A stretch of DNA of 64,000 nt from Erysipelotrichaceae bacterium (GTDB taxonomy: Bacteria > Bacillota_I > Bacilli_A > Erysipelotrichales > Erysipelotrichaceae): NCBI GenBank assembly GCA_017512285.1, contig JAFWGU010000004.1:1-64000 (forward strand), in the 5' to 3' direction. A model generated the notes under the pieces. That model saw only the letters and a program-made list of their open reading frames with translations, did not search any database and was not told the DNA's origin. The number at the start of each line of letters is the position of its first letter. The stretch's first letter is position 1. This document shows, in pieces, positions 16,323 to 24,174 of the stretch. Position numbers and translations under genes: made by a program.

Positions 16323-16345
16323 AGAGCTGGACAACTGCCAGCTCT
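16323..16345 (-). terminator. Weak terminator or attenuator after rplS
   Basis: AGAGCTGG and CCAGCTCT arms lie between rplS and lepB. The T tract is broken (TTATTACT), so read-through into lepB is likely. Confidence 0.45.
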
Positions 16346-16351
16346 CATTAA

Positions 16352-16699
16352 TTAACGTTTTTCCTCAATACGGCTAGCCTTGCCAGAACGTCCACGTAAG
16401 TAGTATAACTTACTTCTTCTGACCTTACCTCTGCGTACTAATTCAATCTTGTCAATGATTGGTGAATGAACAGGGAATGTTCTTTCAACACCGATGCCAC
16501 TTGACATTTTACGAACTGTAAATGTCTTAGCGATGCCGCTACCGTTGGTTCCGATAACAACACCTTCATAAACCTGAATACGGAACTTGTCACCTTCCTG
16601 GATCTTAACGTGTACTCTAACTGTTGAGCCACTTCTTAATTCAGGAACATCATTGCGTAACTGAGCGTTAGTAATTTCTCTAACTAAACCTAAATTCAT
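16352..16699 (-). CDS. rplS: 50S ribosomal protein L19
   Basis: This 115-residue protein matches L19 from end to end: [29 protein letters not shown], the [21 protein letters not shown] block, and the basic C terminus [20 protein letters not shown]19 lies at the 30S-50S interface. AGGAGAGG precedes ATG 16699. A strong promoter about 100 bases upstream separates it from the nucleoside hydrolase, leaving a leader of about 75 bases that may carry an L19-type autoregulatory structure. Confidence 0.98.
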   Translation of the reverse strand: MNLGLVREITNAQLRNDVPELRSGSTVRVHVKIQEGDKFRIQVYEGVVIGTNGSGIAKTFTVRKMSSGIGVERTFPVHSPIIDKIELVRRGKVRRSKLYYLRGRSGKASRIEEKR

Positions 16700-16775
16700 C
16701 TTACGCCTCTCCTTCTAACGTGCATGTCAATAGCTCATGAACCATCTTATATCAGCGGAACTATCTAGCTTTCGC
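16700..16775 (-). promoter_or_regulatory. rplS 5' leader (possible L19 autoregulatory leader)
   Basis: The leader RNA contains a seven-base helix, ATAGTTC (16764-16758) with GAGCTAT (16736-16730), enclosing about 20 bases. L19 leaders are known in Bacillota; I cannot confirm the consensus by eye. Confidence 0.35.
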
Positions 16776-16781
16776 CACAAT

Positions 16782-16810
16782 ATATTATCATACTGAAAGG
16801 AGAGTTTCAA
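16782..16810 (-). promoter_or_regulatory. rplS promoter
   Basis: On the minus strand, TTGAAA (16810-16805), a 17-base spacer and TAATAT (16787-16782), just after the nucleoside hydrolase stop. Confidence 0.7.
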
Positions 16811-16826
16811 CCATTAATTTCAGCTG

Positions 16827-17756
16827 TTAATACAATGCCAGACATGACTCCACGATATCCCAGAAGCGTTCAACATTGACGCCTGTGGCAACATGGACAT
16901 TTGGCTCCTTCTTCCAGAAGTTGATCAGGTCGCAGTTGGTACGCCCATATGATACTTCACTTCTGTTGTCGATGTTGACATTGCAGTAATTGAGTTCCAG
17001 AACGGAATTGTCGATCAGATAGGCAATGGTTACCGGATCATGCAGCGGACCGCCAACCAGATGGAAGGCCGTGAGCTGAGTCTGGTTGTAGAATTCCATC
17101 ATTTCCTTGAACAGTGTGCTGGCCTTGTTGCCAAGCTGAGCCATCCTGTCTATTACTTCCTGATAGCAGCGTACCTGTCTGGTGACGTCAAGTCCACACA
17201 TCACGATCGGTAATCCAGACTCAAAGACGATTTTCGCGGCGTCTGCATCAGCGAAGATGTTGAATTCAGCAGCCGGAGTGATGTTTCCGGCACCGGCTGA
17301 ACCGCCCATCAGAACGATCTGCCTGATCTTGTTGATGATTCTCGGCTCCATTCTCATGGCCAGAGCTATGTTTGTAAGAGGACCGGTAGGAACAAGAGTG
17401 ATGTCACCTTCTGACTGCATTAGAGTCTTGATGATGAAGCTGACGGCATGCATCGGTTCCGGCCTTCTGGTCAGTGGGGCAAAGGCCGGGCCGTCCAGAC
17501 CGCTCTTGCCGTGGATGAATTCGGCATGAATGGGATCTTTTACCAGCGGTCTCGCGCTGCCGGCATATACCGGCACGTTTATGTCGAGATGCTGGCAGAC
17601 CTTCAGGGCATTGGTTACGGTCTTCTGCAGGGTCTGATTGCCTGCTACTACGGTAATGCCCAGTAGTTCAATGTCAGGGTGTCTGGCTGCCATCATGATG
17701 GCAACGGCGTCATCGTGTCCCGGATCGCAATCCAGGATAATCCTTGTTTTGCTCAT
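16827..17756 (-). CDS. Nucleoside hydrolase (IunH/Rih family)
   Basis: This 309-residue enzyme hydrolyses the N-glycosidic bond of nucleosides to base and ribose. The N terminus LDCDPGHDDAVAI carries the calcium-binding DxDxxxDD cluster (Asp9, Asp11, Asp15, Asp16); VLMGGSAG...ITPAAEFNIFADADAA is the second family block; and an HDP motif follows later (GGPLHDPVTI). It may act on uridine, cytidine or purine nucleosides. It interrupts the trmD-rplS order of Bacillota and has its own promoter lying inside the trmD terminator. Together with psuG-psuK and udk it points to active nucleoside salvage. Confidence 0.92.
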   Translation of the reverse strand: MSKTRIILDCDPGHDDAVAIMMAARHPDIELLGITVVAGNQTLQKTVTNALKVCQHLDINVPVYAGSARPLVKDPIHAEFIHGKSGLDGPAFAPLTRRPEPMHAVSFIIKTLMQSEGDITLVPTGPLTNIALAMRMEPRIINKIRQIVLMGGSAGAGNITPAAEFNIFADADAAKIVFESGLPIVMCGLDVTRQVRCYQEVIDRMAQLGNKASTLFKEMMEFYNQTQLTAFHLVGGPLHDPVTIAYLIDNSVLELNYCNVNIDNRSEVSYGRTNCDLINFWKKEPNVHVATGVNVERFWDIVESCLALY

Positions 17757-17797
17757 GTGATCGATCCTCCAATATTTTCTTTTTTCTTCGTACCTTC

Positions 17798-17825
17798 ATT
17801 ATAACAAAAACAGTCTTTCCTTGAA
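17798..17825 (-). promoter_or_regulatory. Promoter of the nucleoside hydrolase, inside the trmD terminator
   Basis: On the minus strand, TTCAAG (17825-17820), 16 bases, then TATAAT (17803-17798). The -35 lies in the loop and stem of the trmD terminator and the -10 directly follows its T tract. Confidence 0.55.
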
Positions 17826-17834
17826 GACTGTTTT
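17807..17834 (-). terminator. trmD terminator
   Basis: AAAACAGTCTT (17807-17817) and AAGACTGTTTT (17824-17834) form an 11-base stem immediately after the trmD stop, with T5 in the transcript. Confidence 0.85.
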
Positions 17835-18560
17835 CTAGATGTTAAGTTCGATTCTGATGTCTTCCAGCATTCTGGCTTCCTCATCGGTCAGTTCCCTGTT
17901 TTCCAGAAGATCCGGTCTGTTGATGAGCGTCTTCTTGAGACTCTCATACAGTCTGAACTTCCTGATGTTTTCGTGATGCCCTGACAACAGCACCTCCGGA
18001 ACCACCTTGCCCTCAAAGTCCACCGGTCTGGTGTACTGAGGATATTCCAGCAAGCCGTTTTCAAAGGTCTCATCAACAGTGCTTTCAGCGGTTATTACCC
18101 CTTCCACCAGCCTGGTAACGGCATCGGTAATGACCATGGCTCCCAGTTCCCCACCGGTGAGAATGTAGTCGCCGATAGAAATCTCCTCATCTACATAGTC
18201 GGATATTCTGGCATCATAGCCTTCATAATGACCGCAGATGATGACGATGTCTTCCTTTTCCAACAGTTCATGGGCCTTCTTCTGATCAAAGGTCTTTCCT
18301 GTCGGATTCATCAGGATGACATGGCTCTTTTCCGTTCTGACCGTATTCAGGCAGTCCACGATCGGCTGGCACATCAGTACCATGCCCTGACCGCCGCCAA
18401 AGGGATACTCGTCAACACGGTTGTGCTTGTCCTTGGTAAACTGACGGAAATCGGCAACCTGAATGTCCACGATGTTCTTCAGTCTGGCCTTCTTGATGAT
18501 GGAGGTATTGAGAAATCCCTCAAACATCTCCGGGAAGATCGTCATGATGGTTATTCTCAT
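17835..18560 (-). CDS. trmD: tRNA (guanine-37-N1)-methyltransferase
   Basis: This 241-residue SPOUT enzyme makes m1G37, which prevents frameshifting. MRITIMTIFPEMFEGFLN is the N-terminal signature; YPFGGGQGMVLM and GHYEGYDARI...DEEISIGDYILTGGELGAM form the trefoil-knot SAM site with the conserved Asp in DEEIS. Length is typical. It overlaps the end of rimM by four bases, a coupled rimM-trmD pair as in most Bacteria. A strong terminator follows, so the operon ends here before the nucleoside hydrolase. Confidence 0.97.
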   Translation of the reverse strand: MRITIMTIFPEMFEGFLNTSIIKKARLKNIVDIQVADFRQFTKDKHNRVDEYPFGGGQGMVLMCQPIVDCLNTVRTEKSHVILMNPTGKTFDQKKAHELLEKEDIVIICGHYEGYDARISDYVDEEISIGDYILTGGELGAMVITDAVTRLVEGVITAESTVDETFENGLLEYPQYTRPVDFEGKVVPEVLLSGHHENIRKFRLYESLKKTLINRPDLLENRELTDEEARMLEDIRIELNI

Positions 18561-19054
18561 AACATGCCCTCGATAACGTCGATGTCGATCCTCTTGTTGG
18601 CGACGTCAACGTTCTTGACGAACGCCGGTACATACGGCAGCAGGAATTCCTTGTCGGCAGTAGCTATTCTGAGTACTGTCTGATAGCCGTCCTCTACTTC
18701 GGTAACGCTGCCAATCTTCATGTTGTCATGATAGACTTCACAGCCGTTCAGTTCGAAGAAGTAGTATTCCCCTATCGGCAAGGCCTGGATGTATCTGCGG
18801 TGAATGTAGATGTCGCAGTCCTTGTACTTTTCAACCAGATTTATGTTTTCCAGTCCCTTGAAAAGAACCAACAGAAAACCCTTGTGCTCACGCACGCTTC
18901 TGACGATGACGCTGTCATAGTTACTGCCCTTCTTTATGAACAGCTCCTGATCAGGTCTGAACCTTAATTCCGTGAAGTCGGAAAGTGATTCAACTTTCAG
19001 TTCGCCTCTGATGCCGAAGGTATTGACTATGTGACCAACCTTGATGTATTCCAT
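18557..19054 (-). CDS. rimM: Ribosome maturation factor RimM
   Basis: This 165-residue protein assists maturation of the 30S head domain and binds S19. VGHIVNTFGIRGELKVESLSD is the N-terminal RimM motif; GEYYFFELNGCEVY begins the PRC-barrel domain, and LLPYVPAFVKNVD near the C terminus is conserved. The ATG at 19054 is preceded by GGAGAGG. A hairpin with a T tract separates it from khpA upstream, so some transcripts may stop before it. Four-base overlap with trmD. Confidence 0.95.
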   Translation of the reverse strand: MEYIKVGHIVNTFGIRGELKVESLSDFTELRFRPDQELFIKKGSNYDSVIVRSVREHKGFLLVLFKGLENINLVEKYKDCDIYIHRRYIQALPIGEYYFFELNGCEVYHDNMKIGSVTEVEDGYQTVLRIATADKEFLLPYVPAFVKNVDVANKRIDIDVIEGML

Positions 19055-19065
19055 ATGTCCTCTCC

Positions 19066-19089
19066 AAAAAAGGATGCAGAAGCATCCTA
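19066..19089 (-). terminator. Terminator/attenuator between khpA and rimM
   Basis: AGGATGC and GCATCCT arms (19071-19077, 19082-19088) with a four-base loop are followed by six T on the minus strand. The 5' arm overlaps the khpA stop, and the rimM ribosome binding site follows directly after the T tract. Confidence 0.65.
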
Positions 19090-19335
19090 ATAAGACTCAA
19101 ACTTAATTGAGATACGCTTATTGTCTAGACGGGAACAGACTGACATCATCTGTCTGATGGCACTTGCCATACTGCCCTGTCTGCCGATAAGTCTGGCGAT
19201 ATCTTCGTTTTTAGCATAAACGTACAGTACCAGTTCGTTGTCATTGATACTGTCCATGGTCTGGATCCTGACGCTGTCCGGATCGTCAACCATAGGTTTA
19301 ACTAAATCCAATAAGACCTTTTCGTAATCAATCAT
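19087..19335 (-). CDS. khpA: KH-domain RNA-binding protein KhpA (YlqC)
   Basis: This 82-residue protein is a single KH domain. The RNA-binding loop is IGRQGS (GxxG with GRQG) after DIARL; the surrounding alpha-beta pattern fits YlqC/KhpA, which pairs with KhpB in other Bacillota and affects cell length and division through RNA binding. Its ATG overlaps the rpsP stop (TAATG), so translation is coupled to S16. The order rpsP-khpA-rimM-trmD is conserved; ylqD, present in Bacillus, is absent. Confidence 0.92.
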   Translation of the reverse strand: MIDYEKVLLDLVKPMVDDPDSVRIQTMDSINDNELVLYVYAKNEDIARLIGRQGSMASAIRQMMSVCSRLDNKRISIKFESY

Positions 19336-19598
19336 TACTGTTTCTGCTCATGAAATTTCTTCATGATTCCTTCTTTTGATAAAATGCTTCTGACAGTATC
19401 ACTTGGCTGAGCACCGTTGTTCAACCACTTTAGTACCTTTTCCTCATCAATGATGACTTCTGCAGGATTTGTTCTAGGATTGTAGAAGCCTAAGATTTCG
19501 ATGAAACGTCCATCTCTTGGTGCTCTTGAATCAGCTGCGACGATTCTGTAACTAGGCTGCTTCTTAGCGCCCATTCTCTTTAAACGTAATTTAACCAT
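19335..19598 (-). CDS. rpsP: 30S ribosomal protein S16
   Basis: This 87-residue protein begins [20 protein letters not shown], the S16 signature, and continues with [26 protein letters not shown] lies a suitable distance before ATG 19598; the 15-codon upstream extension of the frame overlaps the promoter and is rejected. It is the first gene of the rpsP-khpA unit with its own TTGACA promoter downstream of ffh. Confidence 0.97.
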   Translation of the reverse strand: MVKLRLKRMGAKKQPSYRIVAADSRAPRDGRFIEILGFYNPRTNPAEVIIDEEKVLKWLNNGAQPSDTVRSILSKEGIMKKFHEQKQ

Positions 19599-19633
19599 AA
19601 ATATATACTCCTTAAAAATTTGTCCTTGAATAA

Positions 19634-19661
19634 TATATAACAATCATTCAGGGGCTGTCAA
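19634..19661 (-). promoter_or_regulatory. rpsP promoter
   Basis: On the minus strand, consensus TTGACA (19661-19656), 16 bases, TATATA (19639-19634). It lies in the 89-base gap between ffh and rpsP. Confidence 0.65.
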
Positions 19662-19687
19662 GCATTTTTGCTTAACACTTGATGTTT

Positions 19688-21001
19688 TTATCTGAAGCCT
19701 CTGAAACCGCCGAAGCCGCTCATCATCTTCTTCATTCTTTCATAGTTGTTAATGAGCTTGTTTACCTCGGCAACGGAAGTACCTGAACCCTTGGCGATCC
19801 TGTTCTTGTGTGAGGAACGCAGTCTGGAAGGATCTTCCCTTTCAGCCGGTGTCATTGACAGGATGATGGCCTCAGTTCTCTTCAAAGCGGTATCCGTATC
19901 AGCATTCTCGATCATCTCGCTGTACTGGCTCATGCCCGGCAGCATCTTCATGATGCCTGATAACGGACCAAGCTTCTTCATCTGCTTCATCTGGACCAGA
20001 AGGTCATTCAGAGTGAACTTGCCACTCATCATTCTTTCGGCAGTCTTTTCCATTTCAGCCTGGTCAAGTTCAGCCTCAGCCTTTTCAATGAGTGACTGCA
20101 GGTCGCCCATGCCCAAGATCCTGGAAGCCATTCTGTCCGGATAGAAGATGTCGATATCATCGATCTTCTCACCGGTACCTACGAACTTGACAGGAACGTC
20201 GGTAATGCTTCTGACGGATAAGACACCGCCGCCTCTGGCATCGCCGTCAAACTTGGTGACGATGAGGCCGGTGACATGCAACAGATCATCAAAACTCTTG
20301 GCGACGTTGACGATGTCCTGACCGGTCATGGCATCTACGGTAAGCAGTATTTCATCAGGACTGAATCTGTTCTTCAGCGTATTCAGTTCTGCCATTAATT
20401 CATCATCGATGTGCAGACGGCCGGCTGTATCGATAAGTACGGTGTCATAGCCGTTTCTGGCAGCGTACTGCATGCCATCCCTGACGGTATCAATTACATT
20501 GACGTTAACGCCTCTGGTAAATACTTCAACGCCTATCTGCTTTCCCAGCGTCTGTAACTGCTCAATGGCTGCCGGTCTGATGATATCGGCAGCGATCATT
20601 AACGGCTTGCGGTTCTGCTTGTCTCTGATCAGCTTGGCGATCTTGGCAACTGATGTTGTCTTACCTGTACCCTGAAGACCTACTACCATTACGGTGGTAA
20701 TTCCGCTGGTTCTGTACTTCAGTTCTCCCTGAGACTCACCAAGAAGCTTGATGATCTCCTCATTGACAAGCTTGTATACCTGTTCATCCGGATTCAGGGC
20801 TTCGGAAACCTGAATTCCGACCATTTCTTCTTTTATCGTATTGAGGAAGTTCTTGACGACCGTATAGTTTACGTCAGCTTCCAGTAAGGCAATTCTGATC
20901 TCCCTCAGCATTGCCTCCATGTTCTTATCAGTAAGTTTGTCCTTGCCGGCGATGTGCTTGAACGCAGCCGTAAGACGTGTACTCAATGACTCAAATGCCA
21001 T
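19688..21001 (-). CDS. ffh: Signal recognition particle protein Ffh
   Basis: This 437-residue GTPase binds SRP RNA and signal sequences and targets membrane proteins to FtsY. The N domain (residues 1-90) is followed by the G domain with GLQGTGKTTS (P-loop), DTAGRLHIDDELM, and TKFDGDARGGG; the C-terminal M domain contains LNDLLVQMKQMKKLGPL and a methionine-rich region ending in MSGFGGFRGFR. Length is standard (B. subtilis 446). The ylxM gene that usually precedes ffh is missing here. GAGGTGAT precedes ATG 21001. The promoter is back to back with that of the desulfoferrodoxin gene. Confidence 0.97.
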   Translation of the reverse strand: MAFESLSTRLTAAFKHIAGKDKLTDKNMEAMLREIRIALLEADVNYTVVKNFLNTIKEEMVGIQVSEALNPDEQVYKLVNEEIIKLLGESQGELKYRTSGITTVMVVGLQGTGKTTSVAKIAKLIRDKQNRKPLMIAADIIRPAAIEQLQTLGKQIGVEVFTRGVNVNVIDTVRDGMQYAARNGYDTVLIDTAGRLHIDDELMAELNTLKNRFSPDEILLTVDAMTGQDIVNVAKSFDDLLHVTGLIVTKFDGDARGGGVLSVRSITDVPVKFVGTGEKIDDIDIFYPDRMASRILGMGDLQSLIEKAEAELDQAEMEKTAERMMSGKFTLNDLLVQMKQMKKLGPLSGIMKMLPGMSQYSEMIENADTDTALKRTEAIILSMTPAEREDPSRLRSSHKNRIAKGSGTSVAEVNKLINNYERMKKMMSGFGGFRGFR

Positions 21002-21020
21002 TCATATCACCTCGATGTAT

Positions 21021-21071
21021 ATTGTACCATAAATGATTCTTCTTGTAAGTAACCCAAATATCTCCTAGAAT
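21021..21071. promoter_or_regulatory. Divergent promoters sharing one -35 box (ffh and desulfoferrodoxin)
   Basis: TTGTAA at 21043-21048 serves as -35 on the plus strand (17 bases to TAGAAT, 21066-21071). Its complement TTACAA serves the minus strand (16 bases to TACAAT, 21026-21021, extended -10 with TGG). The two polymerases could not occupy it together. Confidence 0.5.
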
Positions 21072-21096
21072 AGAGTTAGAAAAAGGAGAGAAAATA

Positions 21097-21471
21097 ATGG
21101 CAGTAAAAGTTTTAAGATGTGAAGGATGCGGCAAGATGGTCCTTGAATTAAAGGGCAGCAAGTGTCCTACAAAGTGTTGTGGAGAACCAATGGCTGAACT
21201 GGTACCAAATACAACAGACGGCGCTCATGAGAAGCATGTTCCGGTAATCGAAAAAGACGGCAACAAGGTCACCGTAAAGGTTGGCAGCGTAGCTCATCCG
21301 ATGCTGGCAGCACACTACATTGAGTTCATCATTCTGGAAACCAACAAGACGGTTCATCTGGCAAATCTGACACCGGAAAACGAACCATGTGCTGAATTCG
21401 TACTGGCAGAAGGCGAAGAGGTCGTAGCCGCTTACGAATACTGCAACCTGCACGGATTCTGGAAGGCATAA
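21097..21471 (+). CDS. dfx: Desulfoferrodoxin (superoxide reductase)
   Basis: This 124-residue protein reduces superoxide to peroxide without making oxygen, a hallmark of anaerobes and microaerophiles. The N-terminal desulforedoxin-like domain has cysteine pairs (CEGC ... KCCGEPM) for the FeS4 centre I. The catalytic centre II ligands are visible: His in HEKHVPVIE (with the conserved Glu-Lys), HPM, and the CxxH pair in YCNLHGFW at the C terminus. An extra Cys in the SKCPTKCCG segment differs from the usual layout. AAAAGGAGAG precedes ATG 21097. It is monocistronic, with its own promoter and terminator. Confidence 0.95.
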   Translation: MAVKVLRCEGCGKMVLELKGSKCPTKCCGEPMAELVPNTTDGAHEKHVPVIEKDGNKVTVKVGSVAHPMLAAHYIEFIILETNKTVHLANLTPENEPCAEFVLAEGEEVVAAYEYCNLHGFWKA

Positions 21472-21480
21472 GAATCACGA

Positions 21481-21510
21481 AAAAAAGGCTGGCTAGTTAG
21501 CCAGTCTTTT
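21481..21510. terminator. Bidirectional terminator
   Basis: Arms GGCTGGCT (21487-21494) and AGCCAGTC (21499-21506), with six A before and T5 after, serve both the desulfoferrodoxin gene and the converging lipase-like gene. Confidence 0.8.
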
Positions 21511-24159
21511 TCTATGTCTTACCCTGCTGCTCTTTCTGACGTAGTCAACGGTCTCCTCGGTTATCGGCTTATTGAACTTCGTAGCGCTCGCAAATGTTGT
21601 AGCGGCTATGTAGTACAGGCCCAGAGACAGCACGTGCAGAAGAAGTGTTTCCTTGGCCGTAATGAATTTTGTCATGAATATGATGACATTGGAAAGCGTC
21701 AGAGCCCATGAAGCAAACCTGATCTTCTTAGGCATCGTTACCGACAGTGACAGCATCAGCATCAGAATGATCGCGTAGATGACTGTGGCCAGTGATTCAT
21801 ATGTCGGCAGATACTTGCTCAGAATGTAAACGGTACACGCTGCTGATGTTACTGCCCACATGAACCACTGTCCCTTTTCAACTCTTTCAAACTTGTAGAA
21901 TCTGTAGCACAGGATCAGGATCGCAATGGTGTAGATTCCCATCGCTGCCCGGAATTCGTAGTTTATCAACAGGTCAGCGACAGTTGATACCATGAGTGCA
22001 TGGACCAGACTCCTGTTCAGGGCGTTTTCCTGTTTCCTGTAGCCTCTTAAGGCCAGCATGATGGTGATGATGCCGATTCCAAGCTTGAGTATTGATCTTG
22101 TCAGCAGGTATGAAGGCATCAGCCAGTAAGCCAGTTCCTGGAAGGCAAACAGCACGGCACAGACGGTGATGCAGGCACTTGGTACCTTGTCATATCTGGC
22201 ATCGCTTCTTACCACTCCGGCATTTATCTTGCGCTTTAACTTATGCGTTCCTGCCATCCAGGTTATCAGCATGGCAGCTATGCCGATGATCAGCGTCGGC
22301 ACCGTATAGATCAGTACCACCATTTCCCGCCATGACAGATTGAAGATGTTGCTGTTCTCCAGATCGACTGCGAATGAAGTAGCATCCTTGGTCATGGTTG
22401 AGATGTCAATGGTGTCGCCATCTACTATTCCATAGTATCCGTCACCGGTGATATCCCTGTTGACGTATGAGAACAGTTCCTGATAATCGCCGGTCTTCAT
22501 ATTCAGCTTGTACAGCTTGCTGAACTTGCCGTTGGTCTTTCCTACGGTAAGCTTCAGTCCATGTACGGATATGGTCTGATCAGTTTCAGAAAGAACGACG
22601 ATCTTGTAGTTGTGATCCTTCGGAATCAGCATGATGGTATTGTCACCGTCTCTGTCTGCGAAGAACGCAACGTTAAAGTTCAGTTCATCGTAGTACTTAT
22701 CCCCGTACCTGAATGACTGAACGAAGTCTCCTGTATTTGTTACGACCTTGACGATCTGGTCAGTTACGACGTCTATTACGCCAACGGTAACATCGCCTGA
22801 AACGACAAGTCTGAGGTAATCAATGTTATTGGAATATAATTTGTCACCGTCCGGCTGGGAGAACATCCAGGCGAGATAGACTTCCGGGGTATGCTCGTGA
22901 GCAAGGTTGCCCGTAAGAGTTGACTCATAACTGGTGTATTTTGTCTCAATGGAACGGTTCGTTGCGTAGTTGTACGCACTGTAGGCAACGTATGTAAGAA
23001 GACTGTTGGCCTCTTTCTGGTTATTGTCATTTATCAGTTCCTTGTTGCCGGCCACCTCCATCAGTTCATCCATGACGTTGGTAATTCTTCTGTCTTCCCA
23101 GATGCTCAGCATGTGAGACTGCATGTGCTTCTCATAGGTCTGACTGGTCGGCAATAGCTTAAGCAGATAGTTCAGAATTACCCTGAGTTTCGTATTGATC
23201 TCAACGTTGTTCCAGAAGGCAATTCCAACCAGCTTGTAGTATACCTGATATGCCCTTTCAAACTTCAGGGCATAGTCGCTGTCTGTTTCCTGTGCCGGCA
23301 GCATCAATGTGGTTCCATAACGCTCATAACCCCAGTCGGCAAACGGTACGGAAGGAACCGGGTCCATTTTGCCAACGATGTTGTAAATGTTGGGATAGAT
23401 GCCCCTCTTTGGCTGCTTGGTAGTACGCGGTGTGGCAAATGTATACGTGAAGACGGTATCAGTACTGAATGTATCACAGTCAACGAGCTTGCTGGCAAGG
23501 ACGTTGCTTATGGCACCTGCCCTGCTGAAGCCGCCGAACCAGATCTTCAGTTTCTTGTTCTGCAGGTTATGCTGGGCAATGTAGCCGAAGACACGATCAA
23601 ATACCTCGCTGGCTGCACTGTTGAAGCCAACGTGAATGGTCTCGTCGCCGATGGTGAAGTTGGACAGCCACTCATTCTGGTAACCGCCGCCGCAGATGCC
23701 GATGGCTATCAGTTCAAAGTCACCATTGACTTCGTCCTTGATCTCCTTGTGAGCAAGGACCGTTGATACGGTATAAAGAGAAGGATTCTTGTCATAGTCA
23801 TCCATTCTCTGATCCTTGAAGCCTGTCATCTTCAGGAAAGCCTTAACGTGTGCCGCCGGGTCCCCCTCGGCACTATAGTCAAACTTAGGTCTGAATGCTG
23901 AAACAGCCATGCCGAAAGTCAGCTGGGCCAGCTTGTGATTATACTGTGTGGCGCTGTTCTTGAACCAGTTGTCGTTGAATTCAAAATCCCACTGCCCGGT
24001 TTCCGCCGTCGTATTCATATCGAATGTTACATCGACCATGAAACTGCCTTCTTCAAGGGCATATTCATTTTCATCCGTGTATTCATCCGCATGCACGATA
24101 AAAGTAAATGACGTCAGGCAGATAAGCGCTGTTATCATTACTGTAAGAATTCTCTTCAT
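21493..24159 (-). CDS. Exported lipase-like hydrolase fused to a YhhN-like membrane domain
   Basis: This 888-residue protein has a signal peptide (residues 1-25) and an alpha/beta-hydrolase region resembling bacterial class-3 lipases: the nucleophile elbow GGFSRAG with Ser212, a probable acid Asp266 in VGKMDPVPSVP, and a probable His in HEHTPEVYLAW (421-423). Residues about 450-600 are beta-rich and unrecognised. From about 612 there are eight or nine membrane segments. Segments 717-858 (STVADLL near 725; LTLSNVIIF near 821; LGLYYIAATTFAS near 846) follow the pattern of YhhN/TMEM86 lysoplasmalogenases, though the second conserved Asp appears as Asn823. A lipase coupled to a lysoplasmalogenase-like domain suggests remodelling of ether lipids (inference). 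AGGTGATT precedes ATG 24159. It is followed from upstream by thiI with a 15-base gap. Confidence 0.7.
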   Translation of the reverse strand: MKRILTVMITALICLTSFTFIVHADEYTDENEYALEEGSFMVDVTFDMNTTAETGQWDFEFNDNWFKNSATQYNHKLAQLTFGMAVSAFRPKFDYSAEGDPAAHVKAFLKMTGFKDQRMDDYDKNPSLYTVSTVLAHKEIKDEVNGDFELIAIGICGGGYQNEWLSNFTIGDETIHVGFNSAASEVFDRVFGYIAQHNLQNKKLKIWFGGFSRAGAISNVLASKLVDCDTFSTDTVFTYTFATPRTTKQPKRGIYPNIYNIVGKMDPVPSVPFADWGYERYGTTLMLPAQETDSDYALKFERAYQVYYKLVGIAFWNNVEINTKLRVILNYLLKLLPTSQTYEKHMQSHMLSIWEDRRITNVMDELMEVAGNKELINDNNQKEANSLLTYVAYSAYNYATNRSIETKYTSYESTLTGNLAHEHTPEVYLAWMFSQPDGDKLYSNNIDYLRLVVSGDVTVGVIDVVTDQIVKVVTNTGDFVQSFRYGDKYYDELNFNVAFFADRDGDNTIMLIPKDHNYKIVVLSETDQTISVHGLKLTVGKTNGKFSKLYKLNMKTGDYQELFSYVNRDITGDGYYGIVDGDTIDISTMTKDATSFAVDLENSNIFNLSWREMVVLIYTVPTLIIGIAAMLITWMAGTHKLKRKINAGVVRSDARYDKVPSACITVCAVLFAFQELAYWLMPSYLLTRSILKLGIGIITIMLALRGYRKQENALNRSLVHALMVSTVADLLINYEFRAAMGIYTIAILILCYRFYKFERVEKGQWFMWAVTSAACTVYILSKYLPTYESLATVIYAIILMLMLSLSVTMPKKIRFASWALTLSNVIIFMTKFITAKETLLLHVLSLGLYYIAATTFASATKFNKPITEETVDYVRKSSRVRHRKRLAN

Positions 24160-24174
24160 AGGTTAATCACCTGC

